Origin: CAZZBK01 sp964652155
Lineage (GTDB): Bacteria > Planctomycetota > Planctomycetia > Pirellulales > PNKZ01
Reading direction: 5' to 3'
Assembly (NCBI GenBank): GCA_964652155.1
Contig: CAZZBK010000074.1
Coordinates: 1-29,137 of the forward strand
DNA: 29,137 nt
Below the pieces are notes generated by a model that saw nothing but the letters and a program-made list of their open reading frames with translations, was not told the origin of the DNA and searched no databases. The position numbers and the translations under genes were made by a program. Shown piece after piece: positions 7,183-14,615 of the stretch. Within the stretch, counting starts at the first letter, position 1; each line of letters starts with the position of its first letter.

Positions 7183-8618
7183 GTCGGAACCTCCATTGTT
7201 TTCTTGTGCTTGATGGGGGCGCTTTGAACGGCCCCCTTGAGTACCCGCTTAGTCAGATCCTTCATGTGATCCGCCATCTGCTCCAGCATGTAGTCGGCGG
7301 CTTTCTCCTTGGCGTCGAGGTTGGCGACGACGGCGCCCTCGGTCTCCGCCGCTATCATGTAGACGTTGACCGGCTTCGTTTGACCGAACCGCCAGCACCG
7401 ACGGACAGCCTGATAGAGTTGCTCGAACGAGTTGTTCAGCCCCAGGACAACCATATCGGCGCAACCTTGGAAGTTCATGCCGAACCCAGCGATGCTAGGC
7501 TTGGACACCAGGATATTGATGTCCCCATTCGCGAACCCGAGCAGATTGCGTGCTTTCGTGTCAGCGTCGTCAGATCCCTGCACATTTACCGCACAACCCA
7601 GCGCATCGCGGATCATGGACGCCTCGTCATTCAGTTGACACCACACCAGCCACTGTCTGCCGGGCTTGCCATTGATGATCTTGACGGCCGCAGCAACTCT
7701 GTCGGCGATCGATGTCCGACTGGCATGGCGCTGGTCTTGAAGTGTCACGGCCTCGGTTGGAAACAGCATCCCCGTGTCGATGTTTGCCTTGTATTCGACC
7801 GGCACCGTCACCTGATGCTTGATCAACGGAGGCAGGTCATATCCGGGCTCGTCATAGCCAATATCTCTGGGGTGGCGGATGACCACAGCCCATGTCGATA
7901 TCCATCGCCAGAAGTCCTTCTCCGCATGACCTTTTAGACGCCAGTCCGCGATCGGTTTTGACCCATGATTGCTGACGTTCGTCGCCCGGATAGACCCGTC
8001 GTGGATGAACCACGTCGCGAGCATTTCCTTGGCATTCAGAACTCCCAGGAACTCGGCATGATTGCCAAGCTCAACGTAGTCGTTTGGTGCCGGCGTTGCC
8101 GTGCAGCACAACCGATACGGAATGCCCGAGCACATTTCTGTCAGCAGCGCCCTGGTCTTCGAATCGTGCGACTTGATGATGCTCGACTCGTCGAGAACGA
8201 CCCCGCCGAACCGGCTCATGTCGAATTTCTCAATGCGATCGTAGTTGGTCACTACGATCGTCGACGATATGGTGCCGTCGTCGGCCGCATACGCCACGTC
8301 AGGAATGCCGAACTTCTTCGCCTCTTGCACCGTTTGCTGCGCTACCGCAAGGGGTGTCAGCACCAGCACATGCTGGCCTGTGTGCCCGCGGACGACATCC
8401 GCCCACGTTAATTGCTGGATCGTCTTGCCCAGCCCCGTGCCCGCAAAGATCGCACATCGGCCTTGCCTCAGCGCCCAAGTAACGATGTCACGCTGAAACG
8501 GCTTCAGAGTGCTGGGCAAGGCGGGAACATCGGAAATTCCCCTCTGCCTTGGCGCCCGCGTCTTGTCTGCGATGAACTTCTCGTAGGTCGTCGTCAAAGA
8601 AGCCCCCCAAATGTTCAT
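7170..8618 (-). CDS. SF2 (SNF2/DEAD-like) helicase, 482 aa
   Basis: The motifs are in order: Q-like LKPFQRD (38-44), Walker A GTGLGKT (60-66), LTPLAV (88-93), Walker B DESS (143-146), TATPAPND (173-180), motif V SKPSIAGFGMNFQ (372-384) and motif VI QAVRRCWRFGQ (403-413). The RRxxRxGQ form of motif VI is that of SNF2-type translocases. The last serine in DESS replaces the His of DEAH/DESH. It would use ATP to move along or remodel duplex DNA. It overlaps the DNA methyltransferase gene, a pairing repeatedly seen in alphaproteobacterial phages and genomic islands. No promoter is clear in the 81-base gap upstream, although TTGACG occurs there. Confidence 0.85.
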   Translation of the reverse strand: MNIWGASLTTTYEKFIADKTRAPRQRGISDVPALPSTLKPFQRDIVTWALRQGRCAIFAGTGLGKTIQQLTWADVVRGHTGQHVLVLTPLAVAQQTVQEAKKFGIPDVAYAADDGTISSTIVVTNYDRIEKFDMSRFGGVVLDESSIIKSHDSKTRALLTEMCSGIPYRLCCTATPAPNDYVELGNHAEFLGVLNAKEMLATWFIHDGSIRATNVSNHGSKPIADWRLKGHAEKDFWRWISTWAVVIRHPRDIGYDEPGYDLPPLIKHQVTVPVEYKANIDTGMLFPTEAVTLQDQRHASRTSIADRVAAAVKIINGKPGRQWLVWCQLNDEASMIRDALGCAVNVQGSDDADTKARNLLGFANGDINILVSKPSIAGFGMNFQGCADMVVLGLNNSFEQLYQAVRRCWRFGQTKPVNVYMIAAETEGAVVANLDAKEKAADYMLEQMADHMKDLTKRVLKGAVQSAPIKHKKTMEVPTWLR

Positions 8619-8699
8619 TCACCTTATCAAATGAGCATATCGACCATACTCGTCAATGACTACCCCGGCAACTTTTCGCGACAATCCCCCAGCCAATTC

Positions 8700-8849
8700 T
8701 CATTCCGCAGGCTCCGTCTCAAATGGCCACCGCATCAGGACGGCATACTCGCCGTGGCTGGTCATGTGAAGCTCGTCGTCAAACACCCATCCCCGCGACA
8801 GGAACAAGAGGATTTGAGAATGCGGGACATAGCGGAGCCATGTGATCAT
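8700..8849 (-). CDS. Small unknown protein (49 aa)
   Basis: ATG 8849 shares ATGA with the upstream stop and opens a 49-aa frame (MITWLRYVPHSQILLFLSRG and then VFDDELHMTSHGEYAVLMRW). It looks like a compact beta-rich fold with aromatic residues, of the sort found as conserved 'MITWLRYVPH' phage proteins. Function unknown. Its start was moved from the much longer upstream reading because that reading is a shadow of the neighbour. Confidence 0.6.
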   Translation of the reverse strand: MITWLRYVPHSQILLFLSRGWVFDDELHMTSHGEYAVLMRWPFETEPAE

Positions 8850-9148
8850 GGTGCCCGCGCCTCCGCCTTGCGCGCGCGGCGCCGTGCATAGGCGGCAGCA
8901 GAGCGATCGAGATGGCGCTGCCTGAATGCGGGATCGCTTGCGTACCGACCCCGCCAATGCTTGTTGCGACCGGCTTTGTAGACCGCACTTTGCTGCCAGC
9001 GCACGTCGCACGGCCTCATGCTCTTGGGACACCGGGCCCGCTGCTTGACCGACTGGACGTATTCAGAAAGGCACCCGACCTCGGCGGCAATAGTCGCCGG
9101 TGTCATGCCCTGAGCAAGAAGATCACGAATGCGGGCCGCCTTGCTCAT
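8846..9148 (-). CDS. HTH protein (100 aa)
   Basis: Residues 6-36 (RIRDLLAQGMTPATIAAEVG, then LSEYVQSVKQR) form a helix-turn-helix. The C-terminal half is very basic (AAAYARRRARKAEARAP) and includes two cysteines with little spacing order. The overall organisation resembles the basic small HTH proteins elsewhere in this operon. A DNA-binding regulator is likely; the target is unknown. ATGA overlaps exist at both ends. Confidence 0.65.
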   Translation of the reverse strand: MSKAARIRDLLAQGMTPATIAAEVGCLSEYVQSVKQRARCPKSMRPCDVRWQQSAVYKAGRNKHWRGRYASDPAFRQRHLDRSAAAYARRRARKAEARAP

Positions 9149-9747
9149 GATGCCTCCATAATGTCGATGAGACCAGAGCGCGCCGCCTTGTGCCGATGCA
9201 CGTGCGTTTCACCGACAAGGGCCCCGGGGAGGCCGCTCCGTGCGAGCCGCACCGCGTCTTCGTCCCCGTAGGCGATTAGGCAACTGGGGCCGCCCGCATT
9301 GGCGGCTGCGCGGCGCCCGTCCGGGTAGTGGAAGTGCAGGCGCCCCTCAAGAAAGAGTATGGCGCTCGCTTTCCCCCACACGTGATCGAAAAACATTTCG
9401 GTTTCGGTGCGCGCGAATATCAGCGCCGTGCCGCGGCCGTGCCGTGCTAGCTTTCCCATCCACGCTGATGCATGCACCGAGTAAGGAGGGCTGCACCACA
9501 CCCGTCCATCCCACGGCTCGCTCAGGCCATCGCGTGGCAAAACGATCCCGCGCCGTGCGCATGGCCATGGCTGCGTCGGGGACTGGGAGACATCCAAATC
9601 GAACTCCCCAAGCGCCTCGATGATGTGCCTAGGGGTTATCCAGTCGTGCGTGATCGCGCGGCCGGAGTGCACACCGGCAATCGACGTCCCCTTGCGAGAC
9701 GGGTCAGGCAGGCCGTCGAAGATCACCGGATCGCCCATCCCCCTCAC
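9145..9747 (-). CDS. Phage DNA N6-adenine methyltransferase, Dam-like (PF05869 type), 200 aa
   Basis: Diagnostic elements of the phage Dam family appear in order: DWITP (35-39), FDLDV (49-53), a catalytic SPPYS (86-90; DPPY or NPPY in most members), ARTETEMFF (112-120), and LEGRLHFHYPDG (133-144). The family methylates adenine in short sites such as GATC, using S-adenosylmethionine. Length (about 200 aa) is normal. In a phage this protects DNA from restriction or alters host regulation. Either the GTG at 9747 (GTGA overlap) or the ATG at 9738 could be the start. Confidence 0.85.
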   Translation of the reverse strand: MRGMGDPVIFDGLPDPSRKGTSIAGVHSGRAITHDWITPRHIIEALGEFDLDVSQSPTQPWPCARRGIVLPRDGLSEPWDGRVWCSPPYSVHASAWMGKLARHGRGTALIFARTETEMFFDHVWGKASAILFLEGRLHFHYPDGRRAAANAGGPSCLIAYGDEDAVRLARSGLPGALVGETHVHRHKAARSGLIDIMEAS

Positions 9748-10124
9748 CCCCTCCCCGCTGTCCTTGCGGCAAGCCGTGCCCCGAATGCATTCCCGGATTC
9801 GCTCTCCGGATACGTGCCGGGAGGCGCTACCTGATAGTCGTCGGGCAGCGGCGGCGGGCCCGGGCGGAGATCCTCGTCAGTCCATGGCATGGACGTGGCA
9901 CGGGATGGCTCCACCGGTGGCACGGGGTGCTCGGCCTCGGCGATTGGCCGTGGCACGAGGTGGTGGAACGCCGCGAGGAACCGCGCGTCGGCTTCCGTCT
10001 TCCGGCTCAGCGCATTGATGATCTCGACGAGTGCGTCACCGGATGCCCGGTGGACGAGCTCCGCCTCGGCATAGAGGTCGGCGAGTTTGGAATAGACCCG
10101 TGTGGGGTCGATCTCGTGGGACAT
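9744..10124 (-). CDS. Unknown protein (126 aa)
   Basis: ATG 10124, eight bases after GGAG, gives a protein of 126 residues: a helical first half (VYSKLADLYAEAELVHRASG) and a Pro-rich, disordered second half (PVPPVEPSRAT, GPPPLPDDYQ). The upstream part of the longer frame runs into a terminator and palindrome and is not coding. It is the first gene after the porin cassette and overlaps the methyltransferase gene by GTGA. No known domain. Confidence 0.6.
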   Translation of the reverse strand: MSHEIDPTRVYSKLADLYAEAELVHRASGDALVEIINALSRKTEADARFLAAFHHLVPRPIAEAEHPVPPVEPSRATSMPWTDEDLRPGPPPLPDDYQVAPPGTYPESESGNAFGARLAARTAGRG

Positions 10125-10146
10125 CGGGTGCTCCGGGCCGCTCGGG

Positions 10147-10173
10147 GAACTATCCGGGATCTCCAGATAGTTC
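10147..10173. promoter_or_regulatory. 8-bp inverted repeat upstream of the 126-aa gene
   Basis: GAACTATC (10147-10154) and GATAGTTC (10166-10173) are perfect inverted arms around an 11-base spacer. They lie between the terminator that closes the porin cassette and the next leftward gene, where a promoter and operator would be needed. No good -35/-10 pair is visible, so this could also be an RNA hairpin in the leader. Confidence 0.4.
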
Positions 10174-10186
10174 TCGGAATGGCCTT

Positions 10187-10226
10187 TGAGAAAAGCCCCC
10201 GCCGCGTGGGCTGCACGCAGCGGGGA
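10187..10226 (-). terminator. Rho-independent terminator closing the porin-HNH cassette
   Basis: Read leftward, positions 10225-10197 form a GC-rich stem of 12 positions with one mismatch and a 5-base loop (arms CCCCGC-GCGTG and CACGC-GCGGGG), followed by GCTTTTCTC at 10196-10188. This is a good intrinsic terminator. It lies between the truncated HNH gene and the 126-aa gene, so the porin unit is transcriptionally closed on its downstream side. Confidence 0.7.
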
Positions 10227-10271
10227 AGAAACCAAGGGAGGAGCGTCCACGAACCTCCCGAGGTATTCAGG

Positions 10272-10655
10272 TCACCATGCTCCCGGCAAAAGGCAGGCCG
10301 TAGCGGCAAGGCAGAGCCCGAGGATGGCGAAGTCGCGGAGGTTTTTGCCGCGCGTATTCTGGCACCTATCCTTGATCAGGCACCACACACGGTATTCTGG
10401 TGACTTCCTCATGCCGTGCGTTTTCTTGGTCGCGACGAGCCAATCTTTGAGGCGACACCCACAGGACTGCGTCCGCCCATCCCGCAGAGGCCCCGCAAGT
10501 GCCGTCATGTCGGCACCACAGTCACACCGGCACGCCCACCTAAGCGGCCTCTGCCCGCTGGGCTGGGCGTCCCGCCCAGCAAAGCCAGTCACGACGAGGC
10601 GGCCAAACCGCCGCCCCGTCAGATCTTGCGCGTTCCCGTGAAGTCCGCCAGGCAT
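10272..10655 (-). pseudogene. Truncated HNH homing endonuclease-type gene
   Basis: The N-terminus follows the common phage HNH layout: 'DLTGRRFGRLVVTG' strand pair, WACRCDCG zinc half-site, SCGC second half-site, then THGMRKSPEYRVWCLIKDRC. In intact relatives, including the gene at the right end of this window, the sequence continues into the 'RYGGRGI' and 'ERxDxxxGY' parts that carry the active site. Here it turns after 'NTRGKN' into an unrelated hydrophobic tail (LRDFAILGLCLAATACLLPG), so the catalytic half is missing. It starts with TGATG against the porin stop. It is probably a decayed nuclease gene, or possibly a retained DNA-binding fragment. Confidence 0.6.
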
Positions 10656-11947
10656 CAGAAGGAAACCCTAACGCCGCCACTAAAGACGTCAGTATCCTTG
10701 CACATACCGACACAAAGCGGCGACGGCGTCACGTCGTGCCGCTTGGCCGACAAATAGATCGAGGTCGAGAGAGCATCGAACGACTGCACCGCACCGATGC
10801 CGTAGGTCTGCATATCGTTGAAGAGCGCCTGCCCGTCCTGCTTCTCGTAGAGGCCGAACAAGGTGGTGGCACCTGTGCCGAGCCAGTTCTTCTCGATACC
10901 GACCTGCCCGCCGAGACCTTTCACCGTCTCGCCGCCGACGTCGAACGAGGCAGAGAACAGGGGCGGCAGGACGGCGATGTCGAGCGATAGGTCATACTTG
11001 ACCTGAGAGGCGTAGACGTTGGCGAAGACGCCGCTCGGCGTGTGCATGACCGAGAGCGATCCCGCCGTCGACTTGTGAGCACCGGACAGGTTGAGCGTCA
11101 GAACGTCGAGCAGATTGATGATGTTAGCGAGAGTCTGGCTCTTCTGGTCGCGATGGCCGATGGCGGCCGCAACGCGGATCTGCCCGAACTCCTGGGCAAA
11201 CCGCAAAGCGGCGTCCCACGAATCGTTGTCCTGCCAAGCGACGGCGCCAGTGAACCCCATCAAGGTCGGCGTGTCGTAGCGGATCGCCTGGGCCCGCGTA
11301 CCGTCGAACGGAATGTTGAGACCAGAGACAGCGCCGCCGAAGTTGAGAGGCATGGTCTGGAGCGGACGACCAGCGAGGTTGCTCTGCGAGGTGTTGACCT
11401 CGATCACGCCATCTGTCGCCGTCGACTGCTGGCCGATGGAGACCTTGCCCACGGGGCCATCGAGGTAGACGTAAGAGTGACGAATGGTCTGGCTCGCCTC
11501 ACCGATCTGGAACTCGTTCTTGCCGTCTGCCCCATCGATCGCGAAGAGCGCCTTGCCGACGTCGACGCCGCGTGCCGAGTTGCCGGCCCACGCGATCTCG
11601 ATGACGAAGCCAGCCGCCCAGTCCTTGGCCATCTTCGCCTCGCCAGCGAAGCGGATGCGGGTCGGATCTGTCGTGCCGTCGTAGATGCTGAGCTTGCCGT
11701 CACCGGGCAGCTCGTCGTTGTTGTGCGTGAGGATGCCCTTGTGGACGACACCCGAGATAGTCAGGCGCACCTTCCGGTTGCCCTTGCGCGCGGTCGTGGC
11801 TTCGAGCTCGGCGACCCTTTCCTCGAGATCGGCGCAGCAATCGCCGCCCGCCTTGTCGGCCGCCTTCGCCGGCTGCACGAAACTGTAGAGTCCGAGTGCT
11901 GCGGCTGCGGCGATCCCCCCGCCGATCAGCCAGTGCTTAGCTGTCAT
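10655..11947 (-). CDS. Outer-membrane porin (430 aa)
   Basis: ATG 11947 starts a clear signal peptide (TAKHWLIGGGIAAAAALGL, cleavage likely after 'PAKA' at residue 29). The mature N-terminus has a Cys pair and a short coiled-coil (CCADLEERVAELEATTARKG), then many alternating beta-strand segments and a C-terminal phenylalanine (GGVRVSF), the signature for Bam-dependent insertion of a beta barrel. This N-terminal pattern is that of alphaproteobacterial (Rhizobiales) porins. Four cysteines are conserved-looking (two early, two in 'LCVGMCKD'). A porin is foreign to the replication and modification genes around it; it has a terminator behind it and is probably a moron gene altering the lysogen's envelope. 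Confidence 0.85.
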   Translation of the reverse strand: MTAKHWLIGGGIAAAAALGLYSFVQPAKAADKAGGDCCADLEERVAELEATTARKGNRKVRLTISGVVHKGILTHNNDELPGDGKLSIYDGTTDPTRIRFAGEAKMAKDWAAGFVIEIAWAGNSARGVDVGKALFAIDGADGKNEFQIGEASQTIRHSYVYLDGPVGKVSIGQQSTATDGVIEVNTSQSNLAGRPLQTMPLNFGGAVSGLNIPFDGTRAQAIRYDTPTLMGFTGAVAWQDNDSWDAALRFAQEFGQIRVAAAIGHRDQKSQTLANIINLLDVLTLNLSGAHKSTAGSLSVMHTPSGVFANVYASQVKYDLSLDIAVLPPLFSASFDVGGETVKGLGGQVGIEKNWLGTGATTLFGLYEKQDGQALFNDMQTYGIGAVQSFDALSTSIYLSAKRHDVTPSPLCVGMCKDTDVFSGGVRVSF

Positions 11948-12085
11948 GGTTTGTTGGTTCCTTGCTGGGCGGCGACGCAGGCACGCGAAACGCAAGGCAC
12001 GGCCGCGGAAAATAGATCTTCCGTGATTACGCAACGTGCTCCAGTAGACCGTTGCTAGAATCGAAACAAGCGGAACGTGACATAT

Positions 12086-12280
12086 TCACGGCGATGGACG
12101 TGGCTCGTGTTGCGCATGAGCCGCAACCCCTATCTCTGATCCCTCGACCGGATCGTAGCGGTCCTGCGCCTTTGCCGCGACGACGGCCAGCATCACGCCG
12201 ATGCCGGCAACGAGCGCCGTCGCGATCCCCACGGCACGCACGACGACGCCAGCCTGCTTGTGAGCTTGATGTCGTGGCAT
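12086..12280 (-). CDS. Small single-pass membrane protein (64 aa)
   Basis: Residues 11-36 form one hydrophobic membrane segment (VVVRAVGIATALVAGIGVML) after a short basic N-terminus (PRHQAHKQAG), so the C-terminal 28 residues should lie outside the cytoplasm. ATG 12280 lies just after the stop of the upstream gene with AAGGAC upstream. It could be a small envelope protein; there is no adjacent endolysin, so calling it a holin is not justified. Confidence 0.5.
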   Translation of the reverse strand: MPRHQAHKQAGVVVRAVGIATALVAGIGVMLAVVAAKAQDRYDPVEGSEIGVAAHAQHEPRPSP

Positions 12281-12285
12281 TCAGG

Positions 12286-12789
12286 TCAGTCCTTCAATCT
12301 CAGATCCTTGATGAATGTCCACCACGGATCCCGGTTCGGCATCCTCGGCTGAGTGACGACGGCGGCTGTCTTCGGCGCGAGATGCCGGACGGCCTGCCAT
12401 GCGGTGCGCAACTCCCGGAGCGACGCGCCCCGCAACACGATCCGAGGATCGGAGCCGTCGTCTATGAGTTGGGCATTTCGCAACGATTCGTCCAGAGTGA
12501 AGCGCCAGAACTCCGTCTCGGACAGTTTCTCGATGGCCTCCGGGCTGTTTTGGCGCCGAACCCAATCGACGTGGGCGGTGATGGCCGCCTCGATCTGCTG
12601 CTGTCGAGTGAGCGACCGGAACTTGGCCTCGTCGGCCTGGTCCTTGCTCTGTGCCGTGCCGTTGATGGCTGGCATGCGCCGGCTCGGGACCACACCCGGG
12701 GCATCCGTTGCCCTTGGGCGTGGCACGCGATGCCCGGAGCGATCAACGACGGGCACGGCACGGGCTGTCTGGCGACGCTGCGGTCTCAC
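12286..12789 (-). CDS. Unknown protein (167 aa)
   Basis: The start is a GTG at 12789 sharing GTGA with the stop of the zinc-ribbon gene, with GGAG eight bases before it; a later ATG at 12675 would give 129 residues. The N-terminal 38 residues are basic and Pro/Arg-rich; from 'NGTAQSKDQADEAKF' on the protein is helical with many Trp residues (AHVDWVRRQ, EFWRFTLDE, PWWTFIKDL). No recognised domain. Confidence 0.6.
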   Translation of the reverse strand: MRPQRRQTARAVPVVDRSGHRVPRPRATDAPGVVPSRRMPAINGTAQSKDQADEAKFRSLTRQQQIEAAITAHVDWVRRQNSPEAIEKLSETEFWRFTLDESLRNAQLIDDGSDPRIVLRGASLRELRTAWQAVRHLAPKTAAVVTQPRMPNRDPWWTFIKDLRLKD

Positions 12790-12977
12790 TGTGCGGTCTC
12801 CATCGCGGGTTCCCTTGGCATCAAACTTCCGGTTGCATCGGCCACCGTCTCGTAGGTCGAGAAGCGGTGTCCGCAAGCCGGGCACTTCCGCCGGCGCCGG
12901 ATCACGGTGTCGAGCCGCAACGGCCGCGAGTCGTAGACCGTCGTCGGGCTTGTGCAGTTTGGACAGCGCATGCTCAC
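12786..12977 (-). CDS. NrdR-like zinc-ribbon protein (63 aa)
   Basis: The sequence MRCPNCTSPTTVYDSRP, then IRRRRKCPACGHRFSTYE, matches the N-terminal zinc ribbon of the NrdR repressor (CPxC...CxxCxxRFSTYE). The ATP-cone domain of NrdR is absent, so this is a stand-alone ribbon, as in the Ogr/Delta or phage zinc-ribbon regulators. The likely role is DNA or RNA polymerase binding. GTG 12977, six bases after GGAGGG, overlaps the upstream stop; ATG 12971 is an alternative. Confidence 0.75.
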   Translation of the reverse strand: MSMRCPNCTSPTTVYDSRPLRLDTVIRRRRKCPACGHRFSTYETVADATGSLMPREPAMETAQ

Positions 12978-13291
12978 AGGACGCCCTCCAGTTCAAGCGC
13001 CTTGGTGAGCGGCAGCCCTTCCCGCCTTGCTCGCTCCTGTGCCCGCTTGATCGCCTCGGTGCGCTCGGATCTCGTCATCGGCGCGACATGCCGTGCATCC
13101 AGCGGCTTGGTCGAGACGATGCTCGCAAGCCGTGTCGGGCGATACTCAGACCGATAGGTCGACCCGCGCCGGGCGTTGACCTGATTGCGCCGGCAATACC
13201 TACACACCGAGCTGACATTACCAGTCGGCGTGATGGGCAATTCGGCGGTCGTGCCGCAATGCCGGCAACGGGGCCTCTTGTCCGCGCTCAC
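12974..13291 (-). CDS. Zinc-ribbon protein with basic C-terminus (105 aa)
   Basis: CRHC and CRYC (residues 9-33) make a four-cysteine zinc ribbon, followed by a 70-residue highly basic region (RSEYRPTRLASIVST, ERTEAIKRAQERARREG) likely to be helical. Start GTG 13291 shares GTGA with the GcrA stop. It sits between GcrA and another zinc-ribbon protein, suggesting a group of transcription modulators. No exact family. Confidence 0.65.
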   Translation of the reverse strand: MSADKRPRCRHCGTTAELPITPTGNVSSVCRYCRRNQVNARRGSTYRSEYRPTRLASIVSTKPLDARHVAPMTRSERTEAIKRAQERARREGLPLTKALELEGVL

Positions 13292-13926
13292 GACACATCC
13301 TCCAATTCCCGCTCAGGAGCCTCGCCAGCGGGCGAGACGATCTTGTAGGTCACTTGGGTAGCCTTCGTTGCGGTTTGCCCGCCAGCGGCCCGATTTACCC
13401 CCGTGGCGTTGACGTTCGGGGGCCTATAGGCAACCGCCGCGCATTTGGCGCAGTAGGGAATCCCCGGTTCCTTCGTCTCGCCGCAGTGGCGGAACGTGTC
13501 CCATTCCTGCGGATCGCCGACCGGCCACCGGCAGTGATGCGACTCCAGGTCGACCGTGCGGACCATCTTGGCGTGATCGAACAAGCGCGGTGTCGGCGCC
13601 TCGCGATAGGGCTCGACCGCCTTGCGCTCGTCGGCGGCTCCGGCTGGCGCTCCCCAATGCCGCCACGTCTTGACCTTCTCGACCGGCGCCGGAGTCGGCT
13701 TGGGCACAACGCGCCGCGGCCTTGCGCCTAGCCCATGGGCGTTCCGCCCCGCGCCAGACGGTTGCCTCTGACTGCCGCCCTCGGCACTGGTCATGCCCAT
13801 GCGGTGCAGTTTCGAGATTACGGAATTTCGCGTCACACCGATCTTCCTGGCGATTGCCGCAGCGGACAGCCGCTCCTCCCGCCAGAGGCGCACGAGATAT
13901 TCCGTTCGTTCCTTGTCCCAACTCAT
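13288..13926 (-). CDS. gcrA: GcrA-family cell cycle regulator (212 aa)
   Basis: The N-terminus MSWDKERTEYLVRLWREE, then LSAAAIARKIGVTRNSVISK, is the GcrA helix-turn-helix; the C-terminal domain has the GcrA signature HCRWPVGDP (131-139) with cysteines at about 132, 148, 159 and 162, and 'CGETKEPGIPYC'. Host GcrA is a sigma-70 cofactor that activates promoters, preferring those methylated by CcrM at GANTC. The middle linker is Pro-rich. A phage copy may redirect sigma-70 polymerase to phage or host promoters. ATG 13926 overlaps the HNH stop (ATGA). Confidence 0.9.
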   Translation of the reverse strand: MSWDKERTEYLVRLWREERLSAAAIARKIGVTRNSVISKLHRMGMTSAEGGSQRQPSGAGRNAHGLGARPRRVVPKPTPAPVEKVKTWRHWGAPAGAADERKAVEPYREAPTPRLFDHAKMVRTVDLESHHCRWPVGDPQEWDTFRHCGETKEPGIPYCAKCAAVAYRPPNVNATGVNRAAGGQTATKATQVTYKIVSPAGEAPERELEDVS

Positions 13927-14615
13927 TCCGCACCTCCCCCGACAAAACGAAGCACTGGTGTTAGTCGTCGATCCGCCACGAACTCGACGAAAGGCCTATC
14001 GCTCTTATCCCCATTGCATTTGGCACAAGCGGGGATGAAGTTAGCAACATGATCCGGACCGCCTGCATTCTTGGGTACGATGTGGTCCACCACGAACGAG
14101 TGTGGAAACCCGGATTCCCTGACCATCTCGACGGAGCAGTAAAAACACTTACCCCCAGTAGCCGCCCATACGCGCTCTCGCACCGCTACATTGCTCTGCT
14201 TGTGCTCAGACAAGCGCCGCAATCTTTCTTCGAGAAGAGAGGCTCTTTCCAATGTGGCCCTGAGTTGCATTGCAACGTCGATGGACTGACGTACCACGTC
14301 CGACAACTCGTCCGTCGTTGTGAGGGACTCAATGACGGTGGATTCGGCCCAATCGAGAGACCTCTTGATCTCCGCAAACACCCCATCGAATAAAGATCCC
14401 GGTAACCACCCGTCAGATTCATCGGTGATCTCCGCTTCTAGCTTGCTGAGCGCATCTTCAACATGCACTCGGTCGGGACGAGAGGAGATCACCGAGAGGC
14501 TGGAGCGAACCCCTACGCAGTGCCAAGCAATCCTGGATAGCTTTTGAAAAACGGCCTTTCTTGCGGTGACCAGGGCCATCGCGCACTCGCTTTCAATCTT
14601 GCCCATAGAGATCAC
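13923..14615 (-). CDS. HNH endonuclease with a long helical N-terminus (230 aa)
   Basis: Residues 157-206 are a canonical HNH domain: CFYC zinc pair, VVDHIVPKNAGGPDH (DH is the catalytic pair), NFIPACAKCNGDKSD with the second zinc pair. Residues 1-150 are helical and unlike known domains, with a coiled coil around 115-138 (QLRATLERASLLEERLRRL). The closest family is the general HNH/McrA-like nucleases. The start is GTG 14615, eight bases after GGAGGAG and sharing GTGA with the upstream stop. It lies beside replication genes, so it may act in phage DNA processing or host DNA attack. Confidence 0.8.
   Translation of the reverse strand: MISMGKIESECAMALVTARKAVFQKLSRIAWHCVGVRSSLSVISSRPDRVHVEDALSKLEAEITDESDGWLPGSLFDGVFAEIKRSLDWAESTVIESLTTTDELSDVVRQSIDVAMQLRATLERASLLEERLRRLSEHKQSNVAVRERVWAATGGKCFYCSVEMVRESGFPHSFVVDHIVPKNAGGPDHVANFIPACAKCNGDKSDRPFVEFVADRRLTPVLRFVGGGAE

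Noticed and set aside
11042..12058. 338-aa plus-strand frame opposite the porin
   Set aside because: The porin on the other strand has a signal peptide, beta strands and terminal Phe; this frame is its mirror.
4554..12090. The 11-mer ACATATTCACG at 4554-4564 and again at 12080-12090, both just after a leftward stop codon
   Set aside because: Many 11-mers are shared by chance in a window this long, and only two copies are seen.
12086..12280. Holin
   Set aside because: One membrane segment only and no endolysin or lysis gene nearby.
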